The position numbers and the translations under genes are program-made. The notes under the pieces are model-generated. The model ran no database searches and was not told the DNA's origin. It was given only the letters and a program-made list of their open reading frames with translations. This document shows positions 40,201 to 54,790 of a stretch of 64,000 bases of DNA, one piece after another (the first letter of the stretch is position 1; each line of letters starts with the position of its first letter). Origin of the DNA: Chamaelirium japonicum (lineage: Eukaryota; Streptophyta; Magnoliopsida; Liliales; Melanthiaceae); NCBI GenBank assembly GCA_947650365.1, contig CANTAL010000027.1, positions 1,116,001 through 1,180,000 on the forward strand. The letters run 5' to 3'.

Positions 40201-42455
40201 TTAGAATGGATACATTCGTGCAAATGAAATTAGAATGGATCGTACGAATGAGTAAGAATGGATCTTACGAATAAAATAGAATGGATTGTATGAATGAATT
40301 AGAATGGATCGTACTAATGAATTAGAATGGATCGTACGAATGAATTAGTATGGATTGTGTGAATGAATTACAATGGATCGTACGAATGAATTAGAATGGA
40401 TCGTATGAATGAATTAGAATGGATCGTGCGAATGAATTAGAATGGATCGTACGAATGAATTAGAATGGATACATTCGTGCGAATGACTTAGAATGGATTG
40501 TATGAATGAATTAAATTGGATCGTATGAATGAATTAGAATGGATCGTACGAATGAATTAGAATGGGTCGTACGAATGAATTAGAATGGATCGTACGAATG
40601 AATTAGAATGGATCGTGCGAATGAATTAGAATAGATCGTACGAATGAATTAGAATGGATACATTCGTGCGAATGAATTAGAATGGATCATACGAAGGAAT
40701 TAGAATGGATCATACGAATGAAATTAAATTGATCGTACGAAGGAAATAGAATAGATCGTACGAAGGAATTAGAATGGATCGTACGAATGAATTAGAATGG
40801 ATACATTCGTGCAAAAGAATTAGAATGGATTGTATGAATGAATTAGAATGGATCGTATGAATGAATTAGAATGGATCGTGCGAATGAATTAGAATGGATC
40901 GTACGAAAGAATTAGAATGGATACATTCGTGCGAATGAATTAGAATGGATCATACAAATGAGTAAGAATGGATCCTACGAATGAAATAGAATGGATCATA
41001 CGAATGAATTAAAATGGATCGTGCGAATGAATTAGATTTGATCATGCGAATGAATTAGAATGGATCGTACGAATGAATTAGAATGGAAACATTCGTGCGA
41101 ATGAATTAGAATGGATCGTATGAATGAATTAGAATGGATCATATGAATAAATTCGAATGGATCGTACATATGAATTAGAATGGATCGTACGAATGAATTA
41201 GAATGGATCGAGAATGGATCGTACGAATGAATTAGAATGGATCGTACGAATGAATTATAATGGATCGTGCGAATGAATTAGAATGGATCGTATGAATGAA
41301 TTAGAATGGATACATTCGTGCGAAAGAATTTGAATGGATTGTATGAATGAATTAGAATGGATCGTACGAATGAATTAGAATGGATCGTATGAATGAATTA
41401 GAATGGATCGTGCGAATGAATTAGAATGGATCGTACGAATGAATTAGAATGGATACATTCGTGCGAATGAATTAGAATGGATCGTACGAATTAGTAATAA
41501 TGGATCGTACGAATGAAATAGAATGGCTCGTACGAATGAATTAGAATAGATCGTGCGAATGAATTAGATTGGATCGTACGAATGAATTAGAATGGATGGT
41601 ATGAATGAATTAGAATGGATCGTGCGAATGAATTAGAATGGATACATTCGTGTGAATGAATTAGAATGGATACATTCATGCGAATGAATTAGAATGGATC
41701 GTACGAATGAATTAGAATGAATCGTATGAATGAACTAGAATGGATCGTATGAATGAATTCGAATGGATCGTACGAATGAATTATGATGGATACATTCCTG
41801 TGAAAGAATTAGAATGGATCATACGAAGGAATTAGGGTGGATCGTACGAATGAATTAGAATGGATACATTCATGCAAATGAATTAGAATGGATTGTATGA
41901 ATGAATTTGAATGGATCGTATGAATGAATTAGAATGGATCGTGCGAATGAATTAGAATAGATCGTACGAATGAATTAGAATGAATCGTGCGATTGAATTA
42001 GATTGGATCGTATGAATTAGAATGGATTGTATGGATGAATTAGAATGGATCGTATGAATGAATTAGAATGGATCATGCGAATGAATTAGAATAGATTGTG
42101 CGAATGAATTAGAATGGATCGTGCGAATGAATTAGAATGGATCGTACGAATGAATTAGAATGGATCGTACGAATGAATTAGAATGGATCGTGCTAATGAA
42201 TTAGAATGGATCGTACGAATGAATTAGAATGGATCATACGATGGAATTAGGGTGGATCGTACGAATGAATTAGAATGGATATATTCATGCGAAAGAATTA
42301 GAATGGATTGTATGAATGAATTAAAAATGATCGTGCAAATGAATTAGAATGGATCGTGCGAATGAATTAGAATGGATCATACGAATGAATTAGAATAGAT
42401 TGTGCGAATGAATTAGAATGGATCATACGAATGAATTAGAATGGATCGTATGAAT
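37254..42455. repeat. Composite repeat with inverted insert, copy 2 (5.2 kb)
   Basis: It has the same left part as copies 1 and 3 but about 2.4 kb more R satellite before the next turn (42462). The extra R DNA repeats strings found elsewhere in the R blocks, such as GGAATTAGGGTGG modules at 39750, 41830 and 42246. The copy may therefore have been lengthened by internal duplication, or copy 1 may have been shortened. Confidence 0.82.
37261..38059 (+). repeat. F insert, copy 2
   Basis: It is closest to 34428-35285: shortened CTATTTCGCACG units at about 37565-37685, then ATCTATTCTTATTC and CACTCTAATTC units, and a right turn of CATTCGTACGAAGG. A 28-mer near 37450 has GCATTAATGT in place of GCACGAATGT. 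Confidence 0.9.
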
Positions 42456-42462
42456 GAATTAG
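38060..42462 (-). repeat. Long satellite block, R orientation
   Basis: About 4.4 kb of R units. GTATTAGGAATTAG is at 38766, CTATG / ACATTCATGGG at about 39310, and GGAATTAGGGTGG modules at about 38874, 39750, 41830 and 42246. The stretch 40480-41760 is close to consensus. One unit is cut near 41215 (GGATCGAGAATGGATCG). Confidence 0.92.
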
Positions 42463-43216
42463 CACGATCCATTCTAATTCATTCGCATGAATGTATCCAT
42501 TCTATTTCATTCGTATGATCCATTCTTACTCATTCGTACAATCCATTCTAAATCATTCGCACGAATGTATCCATTCTAATTCATTCGTACGATCCATTCT
42601 AATTCATTCGCACGATCCATTCTAATTCCTTCATACGATCCACTCTAATTCCTTCATACGATCCATTCTAATTCATTCATACAATCCATTCTAATTCTTT
42701 CGCACGATCCATTCTAAGTCATTCGTATGATCCATTCTAATTCATTCGCACGATCTATTCTTATTCATTCATACGATCCACCCTAATTCATTCGCACGAT
42801 CTATTCTAATTCATTCGTACGAGCTATTCTAATTTATTTGTACGATCCATTCTAATTCATTCGTACGATCCATTCTAATTCATTTGCACGATCCATTCTA
42901 ATTCATTCATACGATCCATTCTAATTCATTCATACAATCTATTCTAATTCTTTCACATGAATGGATCCATTCTAATTCATTAGTACGATCCATTCTATTT
43001 CATTCGTACAATCCATTCTTACTCATTCGTACGATCCATTCTAATTCATTCGCACGATCCATTCTATTTCATTCATACGATCATTTTATTTCATTCGTAC
43101 GATCCATTCTTACGCATTCATGCGAATTCATTCTAATTCATTCGCACGATCCATTCTAATTCATTCACACGATCCATTCTAATTGATTCATACGATCCAT
43201 TCTAATTCATTCGTAC
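42463..43216 (+). repeat. F insert, copy 3
   Basis: F units. It shares the CACGATCTATTCTTATTC run, the CACGAGCTATTC-like unit and the TATTTC / CTTACTC pairs with 34428-35285. It lacks most of the shortened CTATTTCGCACG units, which makes it the shortest of the three inserts. Confidence 0.9.
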
Positions 43217-45920
43217 GAAGGAATTAGAATGGATTGTGCGAATGAATTAGAATGGATCGTATAAATGAATTAGAATGGATACATTCGTGCGAATGAATTA
43301 GAATGAATCGTATGAATGAATTAGATTGGATCGTATGAATAAATTAGAATGGATCGTACGAATGAATTAGAATGGATACATTCATGGGAATGAATTAGAA
43401 TGGATTATACGAAGGAATTAGAATGGATCGTACGAAGGAATTAGAACGGATCGTACGAATGAATTAGAATAGATACATTCGTGCAAAAGAATTAGAATGG
43501 ATTGTATGAATGAATTAGAATGGATCGTACAAATGAATTAGAATGGATCGTGTGAATGAATTAGAATAGATCGTACGAATAAATTAGAATAGATTGTGCA
43601 AATGAATTAGAATGGATCGTACGAATGAATTAGAATGGATACATTCGTGCGAATGAATTAGAATGGATCGTATGAATGAATTAGAATGGATCGTATGAAT
43701 GAATTCAAATGGATCGTACGAATGAATTAGAATGGATACATTCGTGCGAATAAATTAGAATAGATCGTACGAATGAGTAAGAATGGATCGTACGAATGAA
43801 TTAGAATGGATCGTATGAATGAATTAGAATGGATCGTGTGAATGAATTAGAATGGATCGTACGAATGAATTAGAATGGATACATTCGTGCGAATGAATTA
43901 GAATGGATCGTATGAATGAGTAAGAATGGATCGTATGAATGAAATAAAATGGATCGTACGAATGAATTAGAATGCATCATACGAATGAATTTGAATGGAT
44001 CGTATGAATGAATTAGAATGTATTAGGAATTAGAATGGATCGTATAAATGAATTCGAATGGATCGTATGAATGAATTAGAATGGATACATTTGTGCGAAT
44101 GAATTAGAATGGATCATACGAAGGAATTATGGTGGATCGTATGAATGAATTAGAATGGATATATTTGTGCGAAAGAATTAGAACTGATTATATGAATGAA
44201 TTAGAATGGATCGTATGAATGGATTAGAATGGATCGTATGAATGAATTAGATTGGATCGTACGAATGAGTAAGAATGGATCGTATGAATGAAATAGAATG
44301 GATCGTACGAATGAGTAAGAATGGATCGTACGAATGAAATAGAAAGGATCGTACGAATGAATTAGAATGGATCGTGCTAATGAATTAGAATGGATCGTAC
44401 GAATGAATTAGAATAGGTTGTGCGAATGAATTAGAATGGATCGTACGAATGAATTAGAATAGATACATTCATGCGAATGAATAAGAATGGATCGTATGAA
44501 TGAATTAGATTGGATCGTATGAATGAATTAGAATGGATCATACGTATGAATTGGAATGGATACATTCATGGGAATGAATTAGAATGGATCGTACAAAGGA
44601 ATTAGAATGGATCGTACGAATGAAATAGAATGGATCGTACGAAGGAATTAGAATGGATCGTACGAATGAATTAGAATGGATACATTCATGCAAAAGAATT
44701 AGAATGGATTGTATGAAAGAATTAGAATGGATTGTGCAAATGAATTAGAATGGATCGTGCGAATGAATTAGAATGGATTGTACGAATGAATTAGAATAGA
44801 TTGTGCGAATGAATTAGAATGGATCGTACGAATAAATTAGAATGGATACATTCATGCGAATGAATTAGAATGGATCGTATGAATTAATTAGAATGGATCG
44901 TATGAATGAATTCGAATGGATCTTACGAATGAATTAGAATGGATAAGTTCGTGTGAATGAATTAGAATAGATCATACGAAGGAATTAGGGTTGATCGTAC
45001 GAATGAATTAGAATGGAAACATTTGTGCGAAAGAATTAGAATGGATTGTATGAATGAATTAGAATGGATCGTATGAATGAATTAGAATGGATCGTGCGAA
45101 TGAATTAGAATGGATTATACGAATGAATTAGAATGGACACATTCAAGCGAATAAATTAGAATGGATCATACGAATGAGTAAGAATGGATACATTCGTGCG
45201 AATGAATTAGAATGGATCATACAAATGAGTAAGAATGGTTCGTACGAATGAGTAAGAATGGATCTTATGAATGAATTAGAATGGATCGTACGAATGAATT
45301 AGAATGGATCGTGCGAATGAATTAGAATGGATCGTACGAATGAATTAGAAAGGATCGTACGAAGGAATTAGAATGGATCGTACGAATTAATTAGAATAGA
45401 TTGTATGAATGAATTAGAATGGATCGTATGAATGAATTAGAATGGATCGTGCGAATGAATTAGAATGGACCGTACGAATGAATTAGAATGGATACATTCG
45501 TGCCAATGAATTAGAATGGATCGTACGAATGCGTAAGAATGGATCGTACGAATGAATTAGAATGGATCGTACGAATGAATTTGAATGGATCGTATGAATG
45601 AATTAGAATGGATCATGCTAATGAATTAGATTAGATCGTACGAATGAATTAGAATAGATTATGCGAATGAATTAGAATGGTTCGTACGAATGAATTAGAA
45701 TGGATCGTATGAATGAATTAGAATGGATCGTGCGAATGAATTAGAATAGATCGTACGAATGAATTAGAATGGATATATTCGTGCGAATGAATTAGAATGG
45801 ATCGTACGAATGAGTAAGAATGGATCTTACGAATGAATTAGAATGGATCGTACAAATTAATTAGAATGGATACATTCGTGCAAAAGAATTAGAATGGATT
45901 GTACAAATGAGTAAGAATGG
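43217..45920 (-). repeat. Satellite block, R orientation
   Basis: R units with the ACATTCATGGG module at about 43378 and 44560, GTATTAGGAATTAG at 44020, the GGAATTAGGGT module at about 44985, and pairs of GAGTAAGAATGG units. It ends at GGATCCATTC after a GTAAGAATGG unit. Confidence 0.91.
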
Positions 45921-46228
45921 ATCCATTCTAATTCATTCGCATATATGTATCCATTCAAATTAATTCGTACGAACCATTCTAATTCATTCGTACGATCCAT
46001 TCTAATTTATTCGTACGATCCATTCTAATTCATTTGCACGATCCATTCTAATTCATTCGCACGAATGTATCCATTCTAATTCATTCGCATGAATGTATCC
46101 ATTCTAATACATTCGTACGATCCATTCTAATTCATTCGCACGATCCAATCTAATTCATTCGCATGATCCATTCTAATTCATTCGTACGATCTATTCTATT
46201 TCATTCGTATGATCCATTCTATTTCATT
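45921..46228 (+). repeat. Short satellite block, F orientation
   Basis: F units with three 28-mers close together (one with GCATATATGT), an ATCCAATC unit, and a TATTTC unit at the right. It turns at CATTTGTGCGAATG. Confidence 0.88.
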
Positions 46229-46924
46229 TGTGCGAATGAATTAGAATATATCGTATGAATGAATTAGAATGGACCGTATGAATAAATTAGAATGGATCGT
46301 ATGAATGAATTCGAATGGATTGTATGAATGAATTAGAATGGATACATTCGTGCGAATGAATTAGAATGGATCATAAGAAGGAATTAGGGTGGATCGTACG
46401 AATGAATTAGAATGGATACATTCGTGCGAAAGAATTAGAATGGATTATATGAATGAATTAGAATGGATCATATGAATGAATTAGAATGGATCATGCGAAT
46501 GAATTAGAATAGATCGTATGAATAAATTAGAATGGATTGTATGAATGAATTAGAATGGATCGTGCGAATGAATTAAAAAGGATCGTACGAATGAATTAGA
46601 ATGGATACATTCGTGCCAAATAATTAGAGTGGATCGTACGAATGAGTAAGAATGGATCGTACGAATGAAATAGAATGGATCGTACAAATGAATTAGAATG
46701 GATCGTGCTAATGAATTAGAATGGATCGTACGAATGAATTAGAATGAATCGTACGAATGAATTAGAATGGATCATGCTAATGAATTAGAATGGATACATT
46801 CGTGCGAATGAATTAGAATGGATCGTATGAATGAATTAGATTGGATCGTATGAATGAATTAGAATGGATCGTATGAATGAATTAGAATGGATCGTACGAA
46901 TGAATTAGAATGAATTAGAATGGA
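46229..46924 (-). repeat. Satellite block, R orientation
   Basis: R units with the GGAATTAGGGTGG module followed by its 28-mer (about 46382-46430), GTAAG and AAATAG units, and a lengthened final unit before the GGATCC turn. The same lengthening precedes the turn at 2624. Confidence 0.9.
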
Positions 46925-49900
46925 TCCATTCTAATTCCTCCGTACGATCCATTCTAATTCATTCCCATGAATGTTTCCATTCTAATTCCTACGTACGATC
47001 CATTCTAATTCATTTATAACGTACGATCCATTCTAATTTCTTCGTACGATCCATTCTATTTCATTCGTATGACCCATTCTAATTCCATCGTACGATCCAT
47101 TCTAATTCATTCTCATGAATGTATCCATTCTAATTCATACGTACGATCCATTCTAATTCATTCATACGATCCAATCTAATTCATTCATACGATCCATTCT
47201 AATTTATTCGCATGAATGTATCCATTCTAATTCATTCGTACGATCTATTTTAATTCATTCGCACAATCTATTCTAATTCATTCGTATGATACATTCTAAT
47301 TCATTAGCACGATCCATTCTAATTCATTCGTACGATCCATTCTATTTCATTCGTACGATCCATTCTTACTCATTCGTACGATCCATTCTAATTCATTTGC
47401 ACGATCCATTCTAATTCATTCATACAATCCATTTTAATTCATTAGCACGATCCATTTTAATTCATTCGTACGATCCATTCTATTTCATTCGTACGATCCA
47501 TTCTTACTTATTCATACGATCCATTCTAATTCATTCGCACGAATGTATCCATTCTAATTCATTCGTACGATCCATTCTAATTTATTCGCACGATCCATTC
47601 TAATTCATTCGTAAAATCCATTTAATTCATTCATACAATCCATTCTAATTCTTTAGCACGAATGTATCCATTCTAATTCATTCATATGATCTATTCTAAT
47701 TCATTCGCATGATCCATTCAAATTCATTCATACGATCCATTCTAATTCATTCGTATGATCCATTCTAATTCATTCGCACAATCCATTCTAATTCCTTCGT
47801 ACGATCTATTCAAATTTCTTCGTACGATCCATTCTATTTCATTCATATGATCCATTCTAATTCCTTCGTATGATCCATTCTAATTCATTCCCATGAATGT
47901 ATCTATTCTAATTCATACGTACGATCCATTCTAATTTATTCATACGATCCAATCAAATTCATTCATACGATCCATTCTAATTCATTCGTACGATCCATTC
48001 TAATTCATTCGCACAATCTATTCTAATTCATTCGTACGACCCATTCTAATTCATTAGCACGATCCATTCTAATTCATTCGTACGATCCATTCAAATTCAT
48101 TCGTACGATCCATTCTATTTCATTAGCACGATCCATTCTAATTCATTCGTACGATCTATTCTAATTCATTAGCACGATCCATTATAATTCATTCGCACGA
48201 ATGTATCCATTCTAATTCATTCGTACGATCCATTCTAATTCATTCGCACGTTCCATTCTAATTCATCCATACGATCCATTCTAATTCATTCATATAATCC
48301 ATTCTAATTGTTTTGCACGAATGTATCCATTCTAATTCATTCGTACAATCTATCCTAATTCCTTCGTATGATCCATTCTAATTCATTCGCACGAATGTAT
48401 CCATTCTAATTCATTCGTACGATCCATTGGAATTCATTCATACGATCTATTTTAATTCATTCATACGATCCATTCTAATTTATTTGTACGATCAATTCTA
48501 ATTCATTCGCACGAATGTATCCATTCTAATTCATTCGCACGATCCATTCTAATTCATTCGCACAATCTATTCTAATTCATTCGTACGATCCATTCTAATT
48601 CATTAGCACGATCCATTTTAATTCACTCGTACGATCCATTCTATTTCATTCGTACGATCCATTCTTACTCATTAGCACAATCCATTCTAATTCATTCGCA
48701 CTATCCATTCTAATTCATTCATACGATCCATTCTAATTAATTTATACAATCCATTCTAATTCTTTCGCACGAATGTATCCATTCTAATTCATTCGTACGA
48801 TCCACCCTAATTCCTTCGTATGATCCATTCTAATTCATTCGCACGAATGTATCCATTCTATTTCATTCGTACGATCCATTCTTACTCATTCGTACGATCC
48901 ATTCTAATTTATTCGCACGAATGTATCCTCATTCGCACGATCCATTCTAATTCATTTGCACGATCCATTCTAATCCATTCATACAATCCATTCTAATTCT
49001 TTCGCACGAATGTATCCATTCGAATTCATTCATACAATCCACCCAAAATCCTTCGTATGATCCATTCTAATTCATTCGCACAATCTATTCTAATTCATTC
49101 GTACGATCCATTCTAATTCATTCGCACGATCCATTCTAATTCATTTGCAAGATCCATTGTAATTCATTCATAAAATCCATTCTAATTCATTCGTACGATC
49201 CATTATAAATCCTTCGTACGATCCATTCTAATTCTTTCGTACGATCCATTCTATTTCATTCGTATGATCCATTCTAATTCATTCGTACGATCCATTCTAA
49301 TTGATTCCTATGAATGTATCCATTCTAATTCATACGTACGAAACATTCTAATTCATTCATATGATCCAATCTAATTCATTTATACGATCCATTCTAATTC
49401 ATTCGCATAAATGTATCCATTCTAATTCATTCATACGATCCATTCTAATTCATTCGCATAATCTATTCTAATTCATTTGTACGATCCATTCCAATTCATT
49501 CGTACGATCCATTCTATTTCATTCGTACGATCCATTCTTACTCATTCGTACGATCCATTCTAATTCATTCGCACGAATGTATCTATTCTAATTCATTCGT
49601 ACGATCCGTTCTACTTCATTCGCACGATCCAATCTAATTCATTTGCACGATCCATTCTAATTCATTCGTACGATCCATTCTAATTCATTTATACGATCCA
49701 TTCTAATTCATTCGCACGAATGTTTCCATTCTAATTCATTCTAATTCCTTCGTACGATCCATTCATACGATCCATTCTAATTCATTCGTAGAATCTATTC
49801 TAATCCATTCGCATGATCCATTCTAATTCATTCATACGATCCATTCTAATTCATTCATACAATCCATTCTAATTCTTTCGCAAGAATGTATCCATTTTAA

Positions 49901-50352
49901 TTTATTCGCACGATCCATTCTATTTCATTCGTACGATCCATTCTATTTCATTCGTACGATCCATTCTTACTCATTCATATGATCCATTCTAATTCATTTG
50001 CACGAATGTATCCATTCTAATTCATTCGTACGATCCATTCTAATTCATTCGCACGATCCATTCTAATTCATTCATACGATCCATTCTAATTCATTCGTAC
50101 GATCCATTCTAATTCATTCGCACAATCTATTCTAATTCATTCGTACGATCCATTCTAATTCATTAGCACGATCCATTCTAATTCATTAGTACGATCCATT
50201 CTATTTCATTCATAAGATCCATTCATACTCATTCGTACGATCCATTCTAATTCTAATTCATTCGTACGATCCATTCTAATTCATTAGCACGATCCACTCT
50301 AATTCATTCGTACGATCCATTCTATTTTATTCGTACGATCCATTCTTACTCA
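46925..50352 (+). repeat. Satellite block, F orientation
   Basis: About 3.4 kb of F units. The left 100 bp repeat 2625-2740 (CCATGAATGT, a TACGTACG linker, then ATAACGTACG in place of ATAATGTACG). The string CTTACTCATTAGCACAATCC at about 48664 and the CCACCC module after it match about 10858-11010 over roughly 300 bp. One unit is cut at about 48927 (GTATCCTCATTCG). Confidence 0.92.
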
Positions 50353-50655
50353 ATGAATTAGAATGGATCGTGTGAATGAATTAGAATGGATCATACGAAT
50401 GAATTTGAATGGATACATTCGTGCGGATGAATTAGAATGGATCGTACGAATGAGTAAGAATGGATCATACGAATGAAATAGAATGGATCGTACGAATGAA
50501 TTAGAATGATTCGTGCTAATGAATTAGAATGGATAGTATGAATGAATTAGAATAGATTATGTGAATGAATTAGAATGTATCGTACGAATGAATTAGAATT
50601 GATACATTCGTGCGAAGGAATTAGAATGGATCGTACGAATGGATCATACGAAGGC
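50353..50655 (-). repeat. Short satellite block, R orientation
   Basis: R units. The left join, CTTACTCAATGAATTAG, has no clear palindrome. The right join, CATACGAAGGCGTATGATCC, is an imperfect palindrome. Confidence 0.88.
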
Positions 50656-51566
50656 GTATGATCCATTCTAATTCATTCGCACAAATGTATCCATTCAAAT
50701 TCACTCGTACGATCCATTCAAATTCATTCATACGATCCATTCTAATTCATTCATACGATCCATTCTAATTCATTCGCACGAATTTATCCATTCTATCTTA
50801 TTCGTACGATCCATTCCGATCCAATCAAATTCATTCATACGATCCATTCTAATTCATTTGTACGATACATTCTTACTCGTTCGTACGATCCAATCTAATT
50901 TATTCGCACGAATGTATCCCTTCTAATTCATTCGTACGATCCATTCTAATTCATTCGCATGATCCATTCTAACTCATTCATACGATCCATTCTAATTTAT
51001 TCGTATGATCCATTCTAATTCATTCGCACGATCCGTTCTAATTCATTCATACATTCCATTCTAATTCATTCATACAATCCATTCTAATTCATTCGCACGA
51101 ATGTATGCATTCTAATTCATTCATATGATCCATTCTAATTCCTTCGTACGATCCATTCGAATTCATTCAAACGATCCATTCTAATTCATTCATACGATCC
51201 ATTCTAATTCATTCGCACAAATATATCCATTCTAATTCATTCGTACGATCCATTCTAATTCATTCGCACGATCCAATCTAATTCATTCGCACGATCCATT
51301 CAAATTCATCATTCGCACGATCTATTCTAATTCATTCGTACGATCCATTCTAATTCATTAGCACGATCCATTCTAATTCATTCGTACGATCCATTCTATT
51401 TCATTCGTACGATCCATTCTTACTCATTCGTATGATCCATTCTAATTCATTCGCACGAATGTATCCATTCTAATTCATTCGGCCAATCCATTCTAATTCA
51501 TTCACACGATCCATTCATATTCATTCATACGATCCATTCTAATTCATTTGTACGAACAATTCTATA
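50656..51566 (+). repeat. Satellite block, F orientation
   Basis: F units with one truncated join at about 50817 (ATTCCGATCCAATC). The right 300 bp, including CATCATTCGCACG, ATTAGCAC, the TATTTC/CTTACTC pair and the turn TCTATAGAATGG, match the F blocks ending at 14390 and 17616. Confidence 0.9.
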
Positions 51567-52507
51567 GAATGGATACATTCATGGGAAGGAAGTAGAATGG
51601 ATCATACGAAGGAATTAGAATGGATCATACGAATGAAATAGAATGGATCGTACGAAGGAATTATAATGGATCATACGAAGGAATTAGAATGGATCGTACA
51701 AAGGAATTAGAGTGGATCGTACGAATGAATTAGAATGGATACATTCGTGCTAAAGAATTAGAATGGATTGTATGAATGATTTAGAATGGATCGTGCAAAT
51801 GAATTAGAATGGATTGTGCGAATCAATTAGAATGGATCGTACGAATGAATTAGAATAGATTATGCGAATGAATTTGAATGGATCGTACGAATGAATTAAA
51901 ATGGATACATTCGTGCGAATGAATTAGAATGGATCGTATGAATGAATTAGAATGGATCGTATGAATGAATTCGAATTGATCATACGAATGAATTAGAATG
52001 GATACATTCGTGCGAATGAATTAAAATGGATCATACGAAGAAACTAGGGTGGATCGTACGAATGAATTAGAATGGATACATTCGTGCGAAAGAATTAGAA
52101 TGGATTGTATGAATGAATTAGAATGGATCATGCAAATAAATTAGAATGGATCGTGCGAATGAGGATACATTCGTGTGAATGAATTAGAATGGATCATACG
52201 AATGAGTAAGAATGGATCGTACGAATGAAATAGAATAGATCGTACGAATGAATTAGAATGGATCGTGCGAATGAATTAGATTGGATTGTGCGAATGAATT
52301 AGAATGGATTGTATGTATGAATGAATTAGATTGGATTATGCGAATGAATTAGAATGGATTGTGCGAATGAATTGGAATGGATCGTATGAATGAATTCGAA
52401 TGGATCGTACGTATGAATGAATTAGAATAGATCGTTTGAATGAATTAGAATGGATCGTATGAATGAATTAGAATGGATCGTGCGAATGAATTAGAATGGA
52501 TCTTGCT
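51567..52507 (-). repeat. Satellite block, R orientation
   Basis: R units starting with ACATTCATGGG as at 14391 and 17617, followed by four CGAAGG-type units. Unusual GTATGTATGAATGAATTAG (about 52310) and GTACGTATGAATG (about 52408) linkers are present. It turns to F at CTTGCTAATTCATTC. Confidence 0.9.
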
Positions 52508-54790
52508 AATTCATTCATACGATCCATTCTAATTCAATCGTACGATCCATTCTAATTCATTCTCACAATCTATTCTAATTCATTCGTACGATCCATTCTA
52601 ATTCATTCGCACGATCCATTCTAATTCATTTGCACGATCCATTCTAATTCATTCATACAATCCATTCTAACTCTTTCGCACGATTGTATCGATTCTAAAT
52701 CATTCGTACGATCCACCCTAATTCCTTCGTATGATCCATTCTAATTCATTCGTACGATCAATTCTAATTCGTTAGCATGATCCATTCTAATTCATTCGTA
52801 CGATCCATTCTAATTCATTCGCACGATCCATTCTAATTCATTCGCACAATCTATTCAAATTCATTCGCACGATCCATTCTAATTCATTCATACGATCCAT
52901 TCTAATTCATTCATATAATCCATTCTAATTCATACGATCTATTCTAATTCATTCACATGATCCATTCTAATTCATTCACACGATCCATTCTAATTCATTC
53001 ATACGATCCATTCTAATTCTTTCGCACGAGTGTATCCATTCAAATTCATTCATACGATCCACCCTAATTCCTTCATATGATCCATTCTAATTCATTCGCA
53101 CGAATGTATCTATTCCAATTCATTCGTATGATCCATTTGAATTCATTCATACGATCCATTCTAATTCATTCATACGTATCCATTCTAATTCATTCGTCGT
53201 ACGATCCAATCTAATTCATTAGCACGATCCATTCTAATTCATTCGTACGACCCATTCTATTTTATTCGTACGATCCATTCTTACTCATTCGTACGATCCA
53301 TTCTAATTCATTCGCACGAATGTATCCATTCTAATTCATTCGTACGATCCATTCTAATTCATTCGCACGATCCATTCTAATTCATTCATACGATCCATTC
53401 TAATTCATTCGTACAATCCATTCTAATTCATTCGCACAATCCACTCTAATTCATTCATACGATCCACTCTAATTCATTCATACAATCCATTCTAATTCTT
53501 TCGCACGAATGTAGCCATTCTAATTCATTTGTACGATCCACCCTAATTCCTTTGTATGATCCATTCTAATTCATTCATACGATCCATTCTAATTCATTCA
53601 CACGATCCATTCTAATTCATTCATACGATCCATTCTAATTCATTCGAACAATCCATCTAATTCATTTGCACAATCTATATAGTTCATTCGTACGATCCAT
53701 TCTAATTCATTAGCACGATCCTTTCTAATTCATTCGTATGATCCATTCTATTTCATTCGTACGATCCATTCTTACTCATTTGTACGATCTATTCTAATTC
53801 TAATTCATTAGCACGATCCATTCTAATTCATTCGTACGATCCATTCTATTTCATTCGTACGATCCATTCTAATTCATACGATCCATTCTAATTCATTTGT
53901 ACGATCCATTCTAATTCATTCATACAATTCATTCTAATTCTTTTGCACGAATGTATCAATTCTAATTCATTAGCACGATCATTCTAATTCATTTCATTCG
54001 TATGATCCATTCTAATTCATTCTAATTCATTCATACGATCCATTCTAATTCATTCATACGATCCATTCTAATTCATTCGCACGAATGTATCCATTCTAAT
54101 TCATTCGTACGATCCACCCTAATTCCTTGGTATGATCCATTCTAATTCACTCGCACGAATGTATCCATTCTAATTCATTCGTATGATCCATTCGAATTCA
54201 TTCATACGATCCATTCTAATTTATTCATACGATCCATTCTAATTCATTCGCACGAATGTATCCATTCTAATTCATTCGTACGATCCATTCTAATTCATTC
54301 GCACAATCTATTCTAATTCATTCGTACGATCCATTCTAATTCTTTCGCACGATCCATTCTAATTCATTTGTACGATCCATTCTAATTCATTCATACAATC
54401 CATTCTAATTCTTTTGCACGAATGTATCCATTCCAATTCATTCGTACGATCCATTCTAATTCCTTCGTACCATCCATTCTAATTCATTCCCATGAATGTA
54501 TCCATATAATTCATACGTACGATCCACGACCCATTCTAATTCATTCATAAAATCCATTCTAATTCTTTCGCACGAATGTATCAATTCTAATTCATTCGTA
54601 TGATCCACCCTAATTCCTTCTTATGATCCATTCTAATTCATTCACACGAATGTATCCAATCTAATTCATTTATACGATCCATTCGAATTCATTCATACGA
54701 TCCATTCTAATTCATTCATACGATCCATTCTATTTCATTCATGCGATCCATTCTTACTCATTCGTACGATCCATTCTAATTCATTCGTAG
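52508..54790 (+). repeat. Satellite block, F orientation, left of island 2
   Basis: F units with CCACCC modules at about 52711, 53058, 53536, 54114 and 54606. Many units are irregular or cut, for example CATTCGTCGTACG (53189), a core missing a T near 53655, ATTTCATTCG (53993) and ATCCACGACCC (54523). The irregular units increase toward the island. Confidence 0.9.

Larger units (their letters stand above)
42456..45920. repeat. Composite repeat with inverted insert, copy 3
   Basis: It starts with GAATTAGCACGATCC, has the F insert, turns at CATTCGTACGAAGG (43212) and has GTATTAGGAATTAG at 44020. The right end is set by the turn to F at 45920 and may not be a true repeat boundary. Confidence 0.85.
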
